The translations under genes were made by a program, and so were the position numbers. Positions 54,533 to 63,448 of a stretch of 64,000 nt of DNA are shown in pieces (position 1 is the first letter of the stretch; the number at the start of each line of letters is the position of its first letter). The notes under the pieces were generated by a model. It was not told the origin of the DNA, did no database searches, and worked only from the letters and a program-made list of their open reading frames with translations. The stretch is from Seonamhaeicola aphaedonensis (GTDB lineage: Bacteria; Bacteroidota; Bacteroidia; Flavobacteriales; Flavobacteriaceae), in contig NZ_QRDX01000008.1 of assembly GCF_003386195.1 (NCBI RefSeq), positions 98,741 to 162,740 of the forward strand. Reading direction: 5' to 3'.

Positions 54533-55615
54533 ATGACTGAACAAGATTTTATTCCAAAAATATATCCTAAGCAAGTTGAAAATGGAAGTGTTACTTGGAA
54601 ATCACCTAGTAATATTGCATTGGTGAAGTATTGGGGTAAAAAGGAAAACCAAATTCCAGCAAACCCTTCTATTAGTTTTACTCTAGACGGCTGTAATACC
54701 ACAACTACCGTTAATTTCTCTCAAAAGGAAAGTCATCAAGAATATGCTTTTGATGTATTTTTAGGTGGTGATTTAAAAGAAAGCTTCAAGCCTAAAATTG
54801 AGACTTTTTTTAAACGGATAAACACTTACTTACCCTTTTTAAAAGAGTACTATTTTAAAATTGATACGGTTAATACTTTTCCGCATAGTTCTGGAATAGC
54901 ATCTTCAGCATCAGGAATGAGTGCACTAGCACTGTGTTTAATGAGTATTGAAAAGATGTTGAATCCTGATATTACGGAAGAATACTTTAATAAAAAGTCT
55001 TCATTTTTAGCGCGATTAGGATCTGGAAGTGCTTGCCGTAGTATTGATGGAGATTTGGTTGTTTGGGGTTTACATAATGAAATTGAAGGTAGTTCAGATA
55101 TATTTGGAATTAAATATCCTTTTAATGTTCATGAGAATTTTAAAAATTATCAAGATACCATATTGTTGGTTGATAAAGGCGAAAAACCAGTAAGTAGTAC
55201 AATAGGACACGGTTTAATGCATAATCACCCATTTGCGGAACAACGATTTGAACAAGCGCATAACAATCTTTCAGCATTAATTGATGTGTTTAAGACAGGC
55301 GATTTGAATGGATTCGTTAACATTGTAGAGAGCGAAGCATTAACATTGCATGCTATGATGATGTGTAGTATGCCTTATTTTATTTTAATGAAACCAAACA
55401 CCCTAGAAATCATTAATAAAATATGGTCATACAGAAAAGAAACAGGCTCTAAAGTTTGCTTTACTTTAGATGCAGGTGCTAATGTTCATGTCTTATACCC
55501 AAAAGCCGAAATTGAACAAGTTGTTCAATTCATCAAAAATGAATTGGTTGCACATTGTGAAAATGGGCAGTATATTTGTGACCAAATTGGCTTTGGAGCA
55601 AAAAAAATAGTTTAA
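54533..55615 (+). CDS. mvaD: Diphosphomevalonate decarboxylase
   Basis: This 360-residue GHMP-family enzyme makes isopentenyl diphosphate from mevalonate diphosphate. Signatures are SPSNIALVKYWGKKENQIPANPS, the ATP-binding HSSGIASSASGMSALAL, and GSGSACRSIDGDLVVWG with the catalytic Asp. Its ATG abuts the preceding stop codon. It starts a short mevalonate cluster with the kinase-like gene downstream. Confidence 0.95.
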   Translation: MTEQDFIPKIYPKQVENGSVTWKSPSNIALVKYWGKKENQIPANPSISFTLDGCNTTTTVNFSQKESHQEYAFDVFLGGDLKESFKPKIETFFKRINTYLPFLKEYYFKIDTVNTFPHSSGIASSASGMSALALCLMSIEKMLNPDITEEYFNKKSSFLARLGSGSACRSIDGDLVVWGLHNEIEGSSDIFGIKYPFNVHENFKNYQDTILLVDKGEKPVSSTIGHGLMHNHPFAEQRFEQAHNNLSALIDVFKTGDLNGFVNIVESEALTLHAMMMCSMPYFILMKPNTLEIINKIWSYRKETGSKVCFTLDAGANVHVLYPKAEIEQVVQFIKNELVAHCENGQYICDQIGFGAKKIV

Positions 55616-55692
55616 AAGCTTGTTTTTGTTTAAAAAATGTTTAATTTTATTAAACAAAAAAATAAAATAAGTATCCTAATTAGCAAAAAAAT

Positions 55693-56622
55693 ATGAAGGG
55701 ACCACTTTTTTACTCTAAGATATTACTCTTTGGAGAATATGGTATCATCAAAGACTCTAAAGGGCTATCGATTCCCTACAGTTTCTATAATGGTGCTTTA
55801 AAAACCGATAAAAATCCATCCAACGAAGCCATAAAATCTAACCAAAGTTTAAGAAAGTTTGCTAAATACTTAGAAAATATTGATAAAAGTCTCGTAACTT
55901 TTGATTTAGAGACATTAAAAAATCATGTAGAAGCGGGTATGTATTTTGATTCCTCAATACCTCAGGGTTATGGGGTTGGTAGCAGTGGTGCTTTGGTAGC
56001 TGCTATTTACGACAAGTATGCTCAGGATAAAATAACGGTACTTGAAAATTTAACTCGAGATAAACTTTTAAAACTTAAAGCTATTTTTTCAGTTATGGAA
56101 TCCTTTTTCCATGGAAAGTCTTCAGGTTTAGACCCCTTAAACAGTTATTTAAGTATTCCAATTCTCATCAATTCTAAAGACAATATCGAGGCTACAGGCA
56201 TTCCATCGCAAAAAACTGATGGAAAAGGCGCTGTGTTTTTACTGGATAGTGGAATTACTGGAGAAACAGCCCCAATGATAAGTATTTTTATGGAGAATAT
56301 GAAACAAGAAGGATTTCGAAAAATGATAAAAAATCAGTTTATCAAACATACCGATGCTTGTGTTGATGATTTTCTAAAGGGAGATATAAAATCATTATTC
56401 AAAAATACTAAACGATTATCTAAGGTAGTGCTTAACCACTTCAAACCTATGATTCCTTCACAATTCCATGAGCTTTGGAAGCAAGGCATTGAAACTAACG
56501 ATTATTACCTGAAACTCTGTGGTTCTGGAGGTGGAGGTTATATTCTTGGTTTTACCGAAGATATTGTTAAAGCAAAGAAATCGCTTTCAGGATACAAACT
56601 CGAGGTGGTATATAATTTCTAA
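55693..56622 (+). CDS. Mevalonate kinase-like GHMP kinase
   Basis: This 309-residue GHMP kinase has KILLFGEYGII at the start, the glycine-rich ATP loop PQGYGVGSSGALVAAI, SSGLDPLNSYLS, and the third motif KLCGSGGGGYILGF. The position right after mvaD supports mevalonate kinase (or phosphomevalonate kinase) over other GHMP enzymes. The isoprenoid pathway is completed by genes outside the window. Confidence 0.88.
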   Translation: MKGPLFYSKILLFGEYGIIKDSKGLSIPYSFYNGALKTDKNPSNEAIKSNQSLRKFAKYLENIDKSLVTFDLETLKNHVEAGMYFDSSIPQGYGVGSSGALVAAIYDKYAQDKITVLENLTRDKLLKLKAIFSVMESFFHGKSSGLDPLNSYLSIPILINSKDNIEATGIPSQKTDGKGAVFLLDSGITGETAPMISIFMENMKQEGFRKMIKNQFIKHTDACVDDFLKGDIKSLFKNTKRLSKVVLNHFKPMIPSQFHELWKQGIETNDYYLKLCGSGGGGYILGFTEDIVKAKKSLSGYKLEVVYNF

Positions 56623-56676
56623 TTCTGTATTTTTATGTCATCCTAAACTTGTTTCAGGATCTCACTAAACAACTAC

Positions 56677-57579
56677 ATGCTTTCAAGAAAACAGAAATAT
56701 TTTTTACTAAAGTTTTTTAGTATGCTTTCTGTGGTCAGAGGTTACAACATTCTCCTTATAGTAATAGCCCAATACCTAGCTTCTATTTACATTTTATCTC
56801 CAGACTTACCTCTTATGGATGTGATTTTTGATATTAATATTTTGATGCTAGTTTTAGCAACGGCTGCTACTATTGCATCAGGATACATCATAAATAGTTT
56901 CTATGATTCAGAAAAAGATTTAATTAATCGTCCTATAAAATCAAAGCTAGACAGATTAATAAGTCAAAACACAAAGTTGTCGTTTTATTTTGTGCTCAAC
57001 TTTTTGGCAGTAATTTTGGCTAGTTATGTATCATTTAGGGCGGTAGTTTTCTTTTCGGTTTATATTTTTGGTATATGGTTTTATTCTCATAAACTTAAGA
57101 AACTTCCTTTTGTAGGTAACTTAACTTCTGCAATATTAACCATTACGCCATTTTTTGCCATTTTTATGTATTACAAAAACTTTGAATCTGTCATTTTTGT
57201 ACATGCTACCTACTTATTTTTAATTGTTTCTATGCGTGAACTCACTAAAGACTTGGAAAATATTAAAGGAGATTTTGTGCAAGATTACCAAACCATTCCT
57301 GTTACCTACGGAGAAAACATATCTAAGTTAATGCTTACAGTTTTGGCTATTTTTACGTTGCTTCCAACCTATTTGTTGTTATTTTACTACACAGTTGGTT
57401 ATATGTATATTTTCTTTTATACAGCTACAGCTTTATTAATTTTATTCTTAATTCTATTATGGCGTTCAAAAACCAAAATGCATTATCTCATCTTACACAA
57501 TATTTTGAAGTTTATTTTGTTAGCTGGGGTATTTTGTATTTTGCTTATTGACGTAAGTGTTATTTTAAAGCGAATATAA
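56677..57579 (+). CDS. UbiA-family prenyltransferase
   Basis: This 300-residue membrane protein has about nine helices. The two Asp-rich prenyl-diphosphate/Mg sites are INSFYDSEKDLINRP and MRELTKDLENIKGD, the latter in the branch related to geranylgeranylglycerol-phosphate or quinone prenyltransferases. It follows the mevalonate genes, so it uses isoprenoid diphosphates made by that pathway. The acceptor is not known. Confidence 0.87.
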   Translation: MLSRKQKYFLLKFFSMLSVVRGYNILLIVIAQYLASIYILSPDLPLMDVIFDINILMLVLATAATIASGYIINSFYDSEKDLINRPIKSKLDRLISQNTKLSFYFVLNFLAVILASYVSFRAVVFFSVYIFGIWFYSHKLKKLPFVGNLTSAILTITPFFAIFMYYKNFESVIFVHATYLFLIVSMRELTKDLENIKGDFVQDYQTIPVTYGENISKLMLTVLAIFTLLPTYLLLFYYTVGYMYIFFYTATALLILFLILLWRSKTKMHYLILHNILKFILLAGVFCILLIDVSVILKRI

Positions 57580-57650
57580 TTTTTTTGATTTCTCTTAGTG
57601 GCAGAAATAAATCGTCAATTAAAAATCGTTAACCGTAAATTATTTAAGTA

Positions 57651-57658
57651 TATCTTTG
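57651..57658 (+). promoter_or_regulatory. -7 box of the RluB-family gene
   Basis: TATCTTTG is an exact TAnnTTTG match 16 bases before the ATG at 57675. No clear -33 TTG was found. Confidence 0.55.
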
Positions 57659-57674
57659 TCGAAAATTAAATGTA

Positions 57675-58481
57675 ATGAACAGGCAACGCGGAGGAAAAGC
57701 ACAAGGTAAGAGTTTTAAGAAGAGTCAATCAAAGTCTCATATAAAGCCAAAGGCTGGGTTAAATAAAAGCAACTCTAGTGAAATTCGTTTGAACAAATAC
57801 ATTGCAAATTCAGGTATTTGCTCAAGACGAGAGGCCGATGTTCACATCGCTACTGGTTTGGTGTCAGTGAACGGAAAAATCATTACAGAAATGGGTTATA
57901 AAGTAAATCCAAGCGATGAGGTACGTTATGATGGTGCTAGAGTAAATCCAGAGCAAAAGGCATATGTACTTTTAAATAAGCCAAAGGGATTTGCTACCAC
58001 TACAAGCGAAGGTAAGGGGCGTACTGTTATGGATTTGGTTGCCAATGCTACAACCTCGCGTATAAAGCCTATAGGGCGTTTGGGTAGAAATTCAAAAGGC
58101 TTATTATTATTTACAAATGATAAAGATATTGAAGATAAATTCAAAAATTCTAAAAATGGTGTGCCCCGCTTATTTCATATCGAATTAGATAAAAATTTAA
58201 AGCTAGAAGATTTAAAGAAAATCCAGAACGGATTTAAGATTCAAGATAAACTTATTTCGGTAGAGGAAATAAGTTATATAGATGGTGCTGCAAAAAAAGA
58301 AGTTGGTCTTAAAATAAAGAATACGGGTAATACTATCATAAGAACCATTTTTGAGCATTTCAATTATGACATCATTAGTGTAGATTGCGTTGCCATTGGT
58401 CATCTCACAAAAAAAGATATTCCTCGCGGTCATTGGAAACACTTATCTAAAGACGAATTAAGCATGCTTCAAATGCTTTAA
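57675..58481 (+). CDS. RsuA/RluB-family pseudouridine synthase, catalytic Asp replaced by Gly
   Basis: This 268-residue protein has a basic N-terminal tail, an S4 RNA-binding domain (about residues 38-95: IRLNKYIANSGICSRREAD) and a pseudouridine synthase domain (YVLLNKPKGFATT, LLLFTND). In the family the catalytic motif reads GRLD. Here it reads GRLG, with Gly137 (codon GGT at 58083-58085) where Asp is expected. All other motifs look intact. Without the Asp the enzyme should not make pseudouridine. It may act as an RNA-binding protein, be a lineage variant, or reflect a one-base sequencing error (GGT versus GAT). Confidence 0.85.
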   Translation: MNRQRGGKAQGKSFKKSQSKSHIKPKAGLNKSNSSEIRLNKYIANSGICSRREADVHIATGLVSVNGKIITEMGYKVNPSDEVRYDGARVNPEQKAYVLLNKPKGFATTTSEGKGRTVMDLVANATTSRIKPIGRLGRNSKGLLLFTNDKDIEDKFKNSKNGVPRLFHIELDKNLKLEDLKKIQNGFKIQDKLISVEEISYIDGAAKKEVGLKIKNTGNTIIRTIFEHFNYDIISVDCVAIGHLTKKDIPRGHWKHLSKDELSMLQML

Positions 58482-58611
58482 TGAGTTCTAGAAGTAATTA
58501 CATGTTTACTTCATAAATTATTTTAAAATTATTTGTCAAACACAGAGAGCATAAGTATTTCTATAAATGTTTTGTCTTTGTTTTTATTGATTAATTCGAT
58601 TAAGTAATAAC

Positions 58612-58656
58612 AAGGATAGTGCAGGATAGATTATAATTTGAATTTTTATTTATTTG
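58612..58656 (+). promoter_or_regulatory. Tandem CAGGA operator and promoter of the GntR regulator gene
   Basis: AAGGATAGTG is followed directly by CAGGATAG (58612-58629). TTTATTTG (58649-58656), a one-base variant of TAnnTTTG, begins 37 bases after the repeat starts, as at the three sister sites. This places the motif before the regulator's own gene and fits autoregulation. Confidence 0.65.
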
Positions 58657-58739
58657 ATTCATTCTGCGGTCTTCAAGGGTGAAAATTAATTTTAATGCAC
58701 TTCATTTTTAATTAGTTAGACTGTTTATTTAGAAAAGAC

Positions 58740-59741
58740 ATGGTAAATCAAAAAATTACAATTAGGAATTTAAGTGACAATGATAGTCCCAAGTATATTA
58801 AAATAGTCAATGCAATAAAAAGCTCCATTGAAAGTAACCAGCTTAAGGAAGGAGACCGAATACCTTCAATAAATGAGTTTAGCAAAAGCTACCGTGTTTC
58901 CAGAGATACTGTCTATAAGGCATATACCTTGTTGAAAAAACAAGCTTTAATTAATTCTACGCCAAATAAAGGGTATTATATTACAGAAAGCAGGAAAAAA
59001 GTACTTATGCTAATAAGTACATTCAAAGCATACAAAGAAGTGTTTTATCATTCTTTTATGAGTTGTATACCAGATAATATTGCAGTTGATTTACAATTTC
59101 ATCATTACAATGTAAAAAACTTTAAGTCAATGTTAGATGTTGAAAATGCCAAGTACTATAAATATATTGTCATGGGGTTTGATCATCCTGGGGTTAGAAA
59201 AAGTTTAGCTAAGATTGATAAAAAGAAATTGTTGTTAATTGATTGGAAAGCCAATCTACAAGTCTCAGAGGGTTATGTTTTTCAAGACTTTGGTAAAGCG
59301 TTTTACGAATGTCTTGAAGAAGCAATAGGTTTGCTGAAAAAATATAAAAAGGTTGTGTTTGTTTATCCAGAGTATACGTATCACCCCTATGAGAGTGTTG
59401 AATATTTTATTGCATTTTGTAAGTCTAATAAAATAGATTACAGTGTTTGTGTTGATTCAGAAATGCTAACCGTTGAAAAGGGTATGGCTTATATTAGTGT
59501 TAATGATCGTATTCTTTATGAGCTTTTGAGTCAGAGTACCAATGCAAATCTTGAAATTGGTAAAGATGTCGGTATTTTGTCTTACAATGATACGCCACTT
59601 AAAAAATTTACATACAAAGGAATATCTGTTATCTCTATCGATTTTAAAGAATTTGGGGCTAAAGTAGCTGAGTTTATTTCTTCAGATGAAATTCCAAAAA
59701 CATATTTAGAAACCAAACTTATTGTTAGGGATTCACTATAG
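58740..59741 (+). CDS. GntR-type regulator with LacI-like sensor domain
   Basis: This 333-residue protein has an N-terminal winged helix of GntR type (about residues 15-85: KYIKIVNAIKSSIESNQLKEGDRIPSINEF, SRDTVYKAYTLLKK). The rest is a LacI/periplasmic-binding-like sensor (VLMLISTF..., IVMGFDHPG, DVGILSYNDTPLKKF, GISVISIDFKEFGAKVAE). Sugar-sensing repressors of this architecture control polysaccharide loci in marine flavobacteria; the known example is AusR of Zobellia galactanivorans, which represses alginate genes. Here it sits before a SusC/SusD pair, and its own promoter carries the tandem CAGGA operator. The effector sugar is unknown. Confidence 0.92.
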   Translation: MVNQKITIRNLSDNDSPKYIKIVNAIKSSIESNQLKEGDRIPSINEFSKSYRVSRDTVYKAYTLLKKQALINSTPNKGYYITESRKKVLMLISTFKAYKEVFYHSFMSCIPDNIAVDLQFHHYNVKNFKSMLDVENAKYYKYIVMGFDHPGVRKSLAKIDKKKLLLIDWKANLQVSEGYVFQDFGKAFYECLEEAIGLLKKYKKVVFVYPEYTYHPYESVEYFIAFCKSNKIDYSVCVDSEMLTVEKGMAYISVNDRILYELLSQSTNANLEIGKDVGILSYNDTPLKKFTYKGISVISIDFKEFGAKVAEFISSDEIPKTYLETKLIVRDSL

Positions 59742-60230
59742 AGCCCTTTGTAAAGCTTTCATAGAGAAGGCTATTTAAAAAACTATCTAAGCATGTTCTT
59801 AAGTTTGAATTAGAAAGAATGATTGTTTTTCTTTATAATCATGAATACCATTATTGTATTTGTATTCCAATAGAATCACTTTAATAATTGGTGTATAATA
59901 AAGTAGAAAAGTTTAAAAGTGTATTTTTAGATTGTGTCTAATAATACTTTTCAGTATTTTGGATACTAAGAGTTTTTTAATAAGAAACTGTTAGTCTAAA
60001 TTTTAAGTCCTTATAAATCAAATTTGTAATTTAAAAGTTTTCTTTTAATTTTAAAGCAACTTATCGTCTTAATACTAATCTCAAAACTCTTTTTTTATGA
60101 AAAATTATTACTTATCAGGATAGAACAGGATAGGATAGGCTATCTTAATTTGTAAAATTGTTGTTGATTATTATGACTTTTTTAGAATCTTTGTTTATTC
60201 TGGTCATACTAACTAGTAAAACTATAATAT
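59742..60230. other. Non-coding region before the second SusC
   Basis: This 489-base AT-rich gap contains the operator/promoter at 60116-60160 near its end. The first 370 bases show no frame of coding character and no strong hairpin. Confidence 0.5.
60116..60160 (+). promoter_or_regulatory. Tandem CAGGA operator and promoter of the second SusC
   Basis: CAGGATAGAA is followed by CAGGATAG (60116-60133), and GATAGG continues at once, so a third partial copy overlaps. TAAAATTG (60153-60160), one base off TAnnTTTG, starts 37 bases after the repeat begins. This is the fourth site with identical geometry. Confidence 0.7.
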
Positions 60231-63200
60231 ATGTTAAAACTAAAACTCAAAATGAAACAAAAATTTAAAGGACAATTTTCTGTTTCTGCATTAGCACTTT
60301 TAGTAACACTGGTTTTCTCCAGTTTTACGGTTGCTAATTTACAGGCTCAGGAAAAAATTTCTGGTGTTGTTAAAGATGTTGGCGGTATACCTTTACCTGG
60401 GGTAAGTATATTGCAAAAAGGAACTACACGAGGGGCGTCAACAGATTTTGACGGGAATTACACGCTTGAATTAACTTCAGGTCAGAAAACTTTAGTATTT
60501 TCTTATCTAGGTTTTAAGACTGTAGAAATTCAAGTAAACAACAGAACAACCATTGATGTAACTATGGAAGAAGACATTGCAAGTCTTGATGAAGTAGTAG
60601 TTATTGGTTATGGTACACAGAAGAAGGAAAGTGTGGTAGGTGCAATTACCCAAATTAAGGGGGAATCGCTACAAGAGCTAAATTCTGGTATTACCAATGT
60701 GGAGGAAGCATTACAAGGTAATTTGCCTGGGGTTACAGCCATTCAAGGTAGTGGTGTTCCAGGTAGAAATGATATGCAAATTTTTATTCGTGGTCAGGCC
60801 TCGTGGAATGGATCAGGACAACCACTTATACTTGTGGATGGCGCGCCAAGGGATATTGATAATATCGATTTTAATGATATTGAAAACCTTTCTGTACTTA
60901 AAGATGCCTCTGCCACGGCGGTTTTTGGTGTTCAAGGTGCTAATGGTGTTATTTTAATCACCACAAAAAGAGGTCAAAAAGGAAAGGCGCAATTGTCTTT
61001 ACAAGCTAATACTACTTTAAAGTTTGTTTCTAAGTTGCCAGAAAAACTTGGTGTTTTTGATGCTATTATGGAAGCAAACTCCTCTATATTGCGCGAACTT
61101 CCTTATAGGGAAGAATCTTGGGATAATTATCGCCCAATAGCTATTGCAGATAGATTTCAAAATCCTGCAAACGAAGCCGAAAGTCTTATATATCCTAATG
61201 TAGACTGGAAAGATGTGCTTTTAAAAGATTTTGCCCAAGATTACCGTGTTAATTTATCTGTTCGAGGCGGAGGAAATAACGCCAGATATTTTGGGAGTTT
61301 AGCATACCAAACAGTGTCTGATATTTTTGATGGTGATAGTTATGATAATGGTAAAGGGTATGACAGTGGGTTTGGTTATGAGAGATTTAACTTTCGTAGT
61401 AATATCGATTTCGATATCACTAAAACTACAGAGTTTTCTGTAAATCTTGGTGGATTTTACGGGATTCAAAAAACGCCCGGTAACTTAAATTTAGTTACAA
61501 ACTCAATTTATGAGCTCGCTCCGAATGCTTACACACCTCTTTTTCCAGATGGGGCTTATGGTAGAGATGATAGAGATATCTTTGCTAATACAAACCCTTT
61601 GGTTGTTTTAACTAATACAGGGTATACTTCTACAAATACCTTTAATATAAACACAGATTTTATCTTAAAACAAAGATTAGACTTTATAACTAAGGGCTTA
61701 TCGTTTCAAGGACGTTTTTCTTTAGATAATAGATCTACAAGTAGACAGCGTTTGTTTGACAATGGAGGTGATGGTCAGGAAAATGTGAGATATCGTGTAT
61801 ACAATGAAGATTTTGAAGAGCGCATTGAATCACCAAATGGTGTGAATGATTTTGGTTTTGTGCCTTTTCCATGGACAATAGAGCCAACACAAATACTTGA
61901 TGGTAATGAGGGTAGTGCTGCTCAGCGTATGAGACGTAATTTATTATATGATTTTTCTTTTAATTATAATAGAACCTTTGCAGATAAGCATGCTGTTACA
62001 GGATTAGTATTAGTAAGACGTAGAGAGAGTGGAACTGGTAATGGTTTCTTGAGATATCGCGAAGACTGGGTTGGTAGGGTAACCTATGATTATGATAAGA
62101 GATATTTCTTAGACATTAGTGGTGCTTATAATGGATCTGAGAAATACGGTCCAGGATTTCGTTTTGAGGTTTTCCCAGCAGCAGCAGCAGGTTGGACAGT
62201 CACTAATGAATCATTTATGGAAAATGTTGATTGGTTGAATCTGTTAAAATTTAGAGGATCTTATGGTTTAATTGGTGATGATAGTGGAGGCGGAAGGTTT
62301 GAATACCAGAAAACTTGGAGTATTGGTGGTGGTGCTTTTATAAACCCTAATGGTTCAAATGGTCGTTCGCCGTATGTGTTTTATTCAGAGGACAATGTTG
62401 GTAACCCTAATCTACAATGGGAAACGGCTGTAAAATATAATATTGGTGTAGAATTAGGATTGTTTAATAACGCAATTAAAGCAGAGGTAGATGTTTTTGG
62501 AGAAGATCGTAGCGATATTTTAATCCCAAGTAGCCAAAGAGCGGTGCCAGAATGGTTTGGTGCTAGTCCACCAGCCTTCAACAGAGGTGAAGTAGAGGTA
62601 CGAGGATTTGAAGTTGTACTTTCAGCTAATCATACCTTTGCCAGTGGTGTAAATATTTTTGGTAATGTTAACTTTACGCAAGCCAAAGATTTAGTACTTG
62701 ATAGAGAGGATCCAGAATTACGTCCGTTTTACCAAAAAGCAGCGGGATATACCATTGGTCAGCCAAGATTAGCTATTCCTGCAGAGATTATGGGTAGTTT
62801 AGATGACTTATATAGCTCAACACCAAGAGTCAATGGAAATGAATTAATAAGAACTGGATATTATAATTTAGTAGATTATGATGGTGATGGTACTTACAAT
62901 GGTGCTTTTGATAATGTGCCATATGGTTACCCAGTACGTCCACAAAGAACTTGGGCTGCTACCGTAGGAGCCAAATACAAAGGATGGAGATTATCTGTTC
63001 AGTTCTATGGTACACAAAATACTAATAGAAATTATAGCAGTAGAACATTCTCAAACCAAATCGATACGTTTTTTGAGCATGAGTTAGGATATTGGACTAA
63101 AGATAATCCAACAGGTGTTCGCACACAGCCAACTTTTGCTATAGACTCAGGAGCCAGTGATTTAAACACAGGAGGTGCTGATCCAAGATCAAACTTTTTT

Positions 63201-63437
63201 GATGGATCTTTAACAAGATTGAGATCTATAGCGTTAAACTATAGTATTCCTAAAAAAACATGTGAAAGACTTGGGGTTAAAGCGCTAAGTGTTTTTGCTA
63301 ATGGTAATAACTTGTTTTTATGGACAGATTTGCCAGATGATAGAGAGTTTAACAGTAGTCAAACTCAAGATTCTACGTTTAGAGGAGATTACCCTACAAT
63401 GGCACGTTTCAATGTCGGTTTTAATTTAGATTTTTAA
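60231..63437 (+). CDS. Second SusC-like TonB-dependent transporter
   Basis: This 1068-residue transporter has a signal peptide (ends near LQAQ, about residue 40), a carboxypeptidase-D-like domain (ISGVVKDVGGIPLPGVSI), the signature LDEVVVIGYG, a plug (ALQGNLPGVTAIQ, LVDGAPRDID, NLSVLKDASATAVFGVQGANG) and a barrel ending MARFNVGFNLDF. The start could also be the ATG at 60252, which removes seven residues. It is a different subfamily from the SusC at 29690 and is controlled by the tandem CAGGA promoter. SusD follows 11 bases downstream. Confidence 0.97.
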   Translation: MLKLKLKMKQKFKGQFSVSALALLVTLVFSSFTVANLQAQEKISGVVKDVGGIPLPGVSILQKGTTRGASTDFDGNYTLELTSGQKTLVFSYLGFKTVEIQVNNRTTIDVTMEEDIASLDEVVVIGYGTQKKESVVGAITQIKGESLQELNSGITNVEEALQGNLPGVTAIQGSGVPGRNDMQIFIRGQASWNGSGQPLILVDGAPRDIDNIDFNDIENLSVLKDASATAVFGVQGANGVILITTKRGQKGKAQLSLQANTTLKFVSKLPEKLGVFDAIMEANSSILRELPYREESWDNYRPIAIADRFQNPANEAESLIYPNVDWKDVLLKDFAQDYRVNLSVRGGGNNARYFGSLAYQTVSDIFDGDSYDNGKGYDSGFGYERFNFRSNIDFDITKTTEFSVNLGGFYGIQKTPGNLNLVTNSIYELAPNAYTPLFPDGAYGRDDRDIFANTNPLVVLTNTGYTSTNTFNINTDFILKQRLDFITKGLSFQGRFSLDNRSTSRQRLFDNGGDGQENVRYRVYNEDFEERIESPNGVNDFGFVPFPWTIEPTQILDGNEGSAAQRMRRNLLYDFSFNYNRTFADKHAVTGLVLVRRRESGTGNGFLRYREDWVGRVTYDYDKRYFLDISGAYNGSEKYGPGFRFEVFPAAAAGWTVTNESFMENVDWLNLLKFRGSYGLIGDDSGGGRFEYQKTWSIGGGAFINPNGSNGRSPYVFYSEDNVGNPNLQWETAVKYNIGVELGLFNNAIKAEVDVFGEDRSDILIPSSQRAVPEWFGASPPAFNRGEVEVRGFEVVLSANHTFASGVNIFGNVNFTQAKDLVLDREDPELRPFYQKAAGYTIGQPRLAIPAEIMGSLDDLYSSTPRVNGNELIRTGYYNLVDYDGDGTYNGAFDNVPYGYPVRPQRTWAATVGAKYKGWRLSVQFYGTQNTNRNYSSRTFSNQIDTFFEHELGYWTKDNPTGVRTQPTFAIDSGASDLNTGGADPRSNFFDGSLTRLRSIALNYSIPKKTCERLGVKALSVFANGNNLFLWTDLPDDREFNSSQTQDSTFRGDYPTMARFNVGFNLDF

Positions 63438-63448
63438 AATAAAGAATT

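Noticed and set aside
55639..55655. AT-only palindrome GTTTAAT/ATTAAAC after mvaD
   Set aside because: The stem has only two G-C pairs and is expected by chance in AT-rich spacers; it is too weak to call a terminator.
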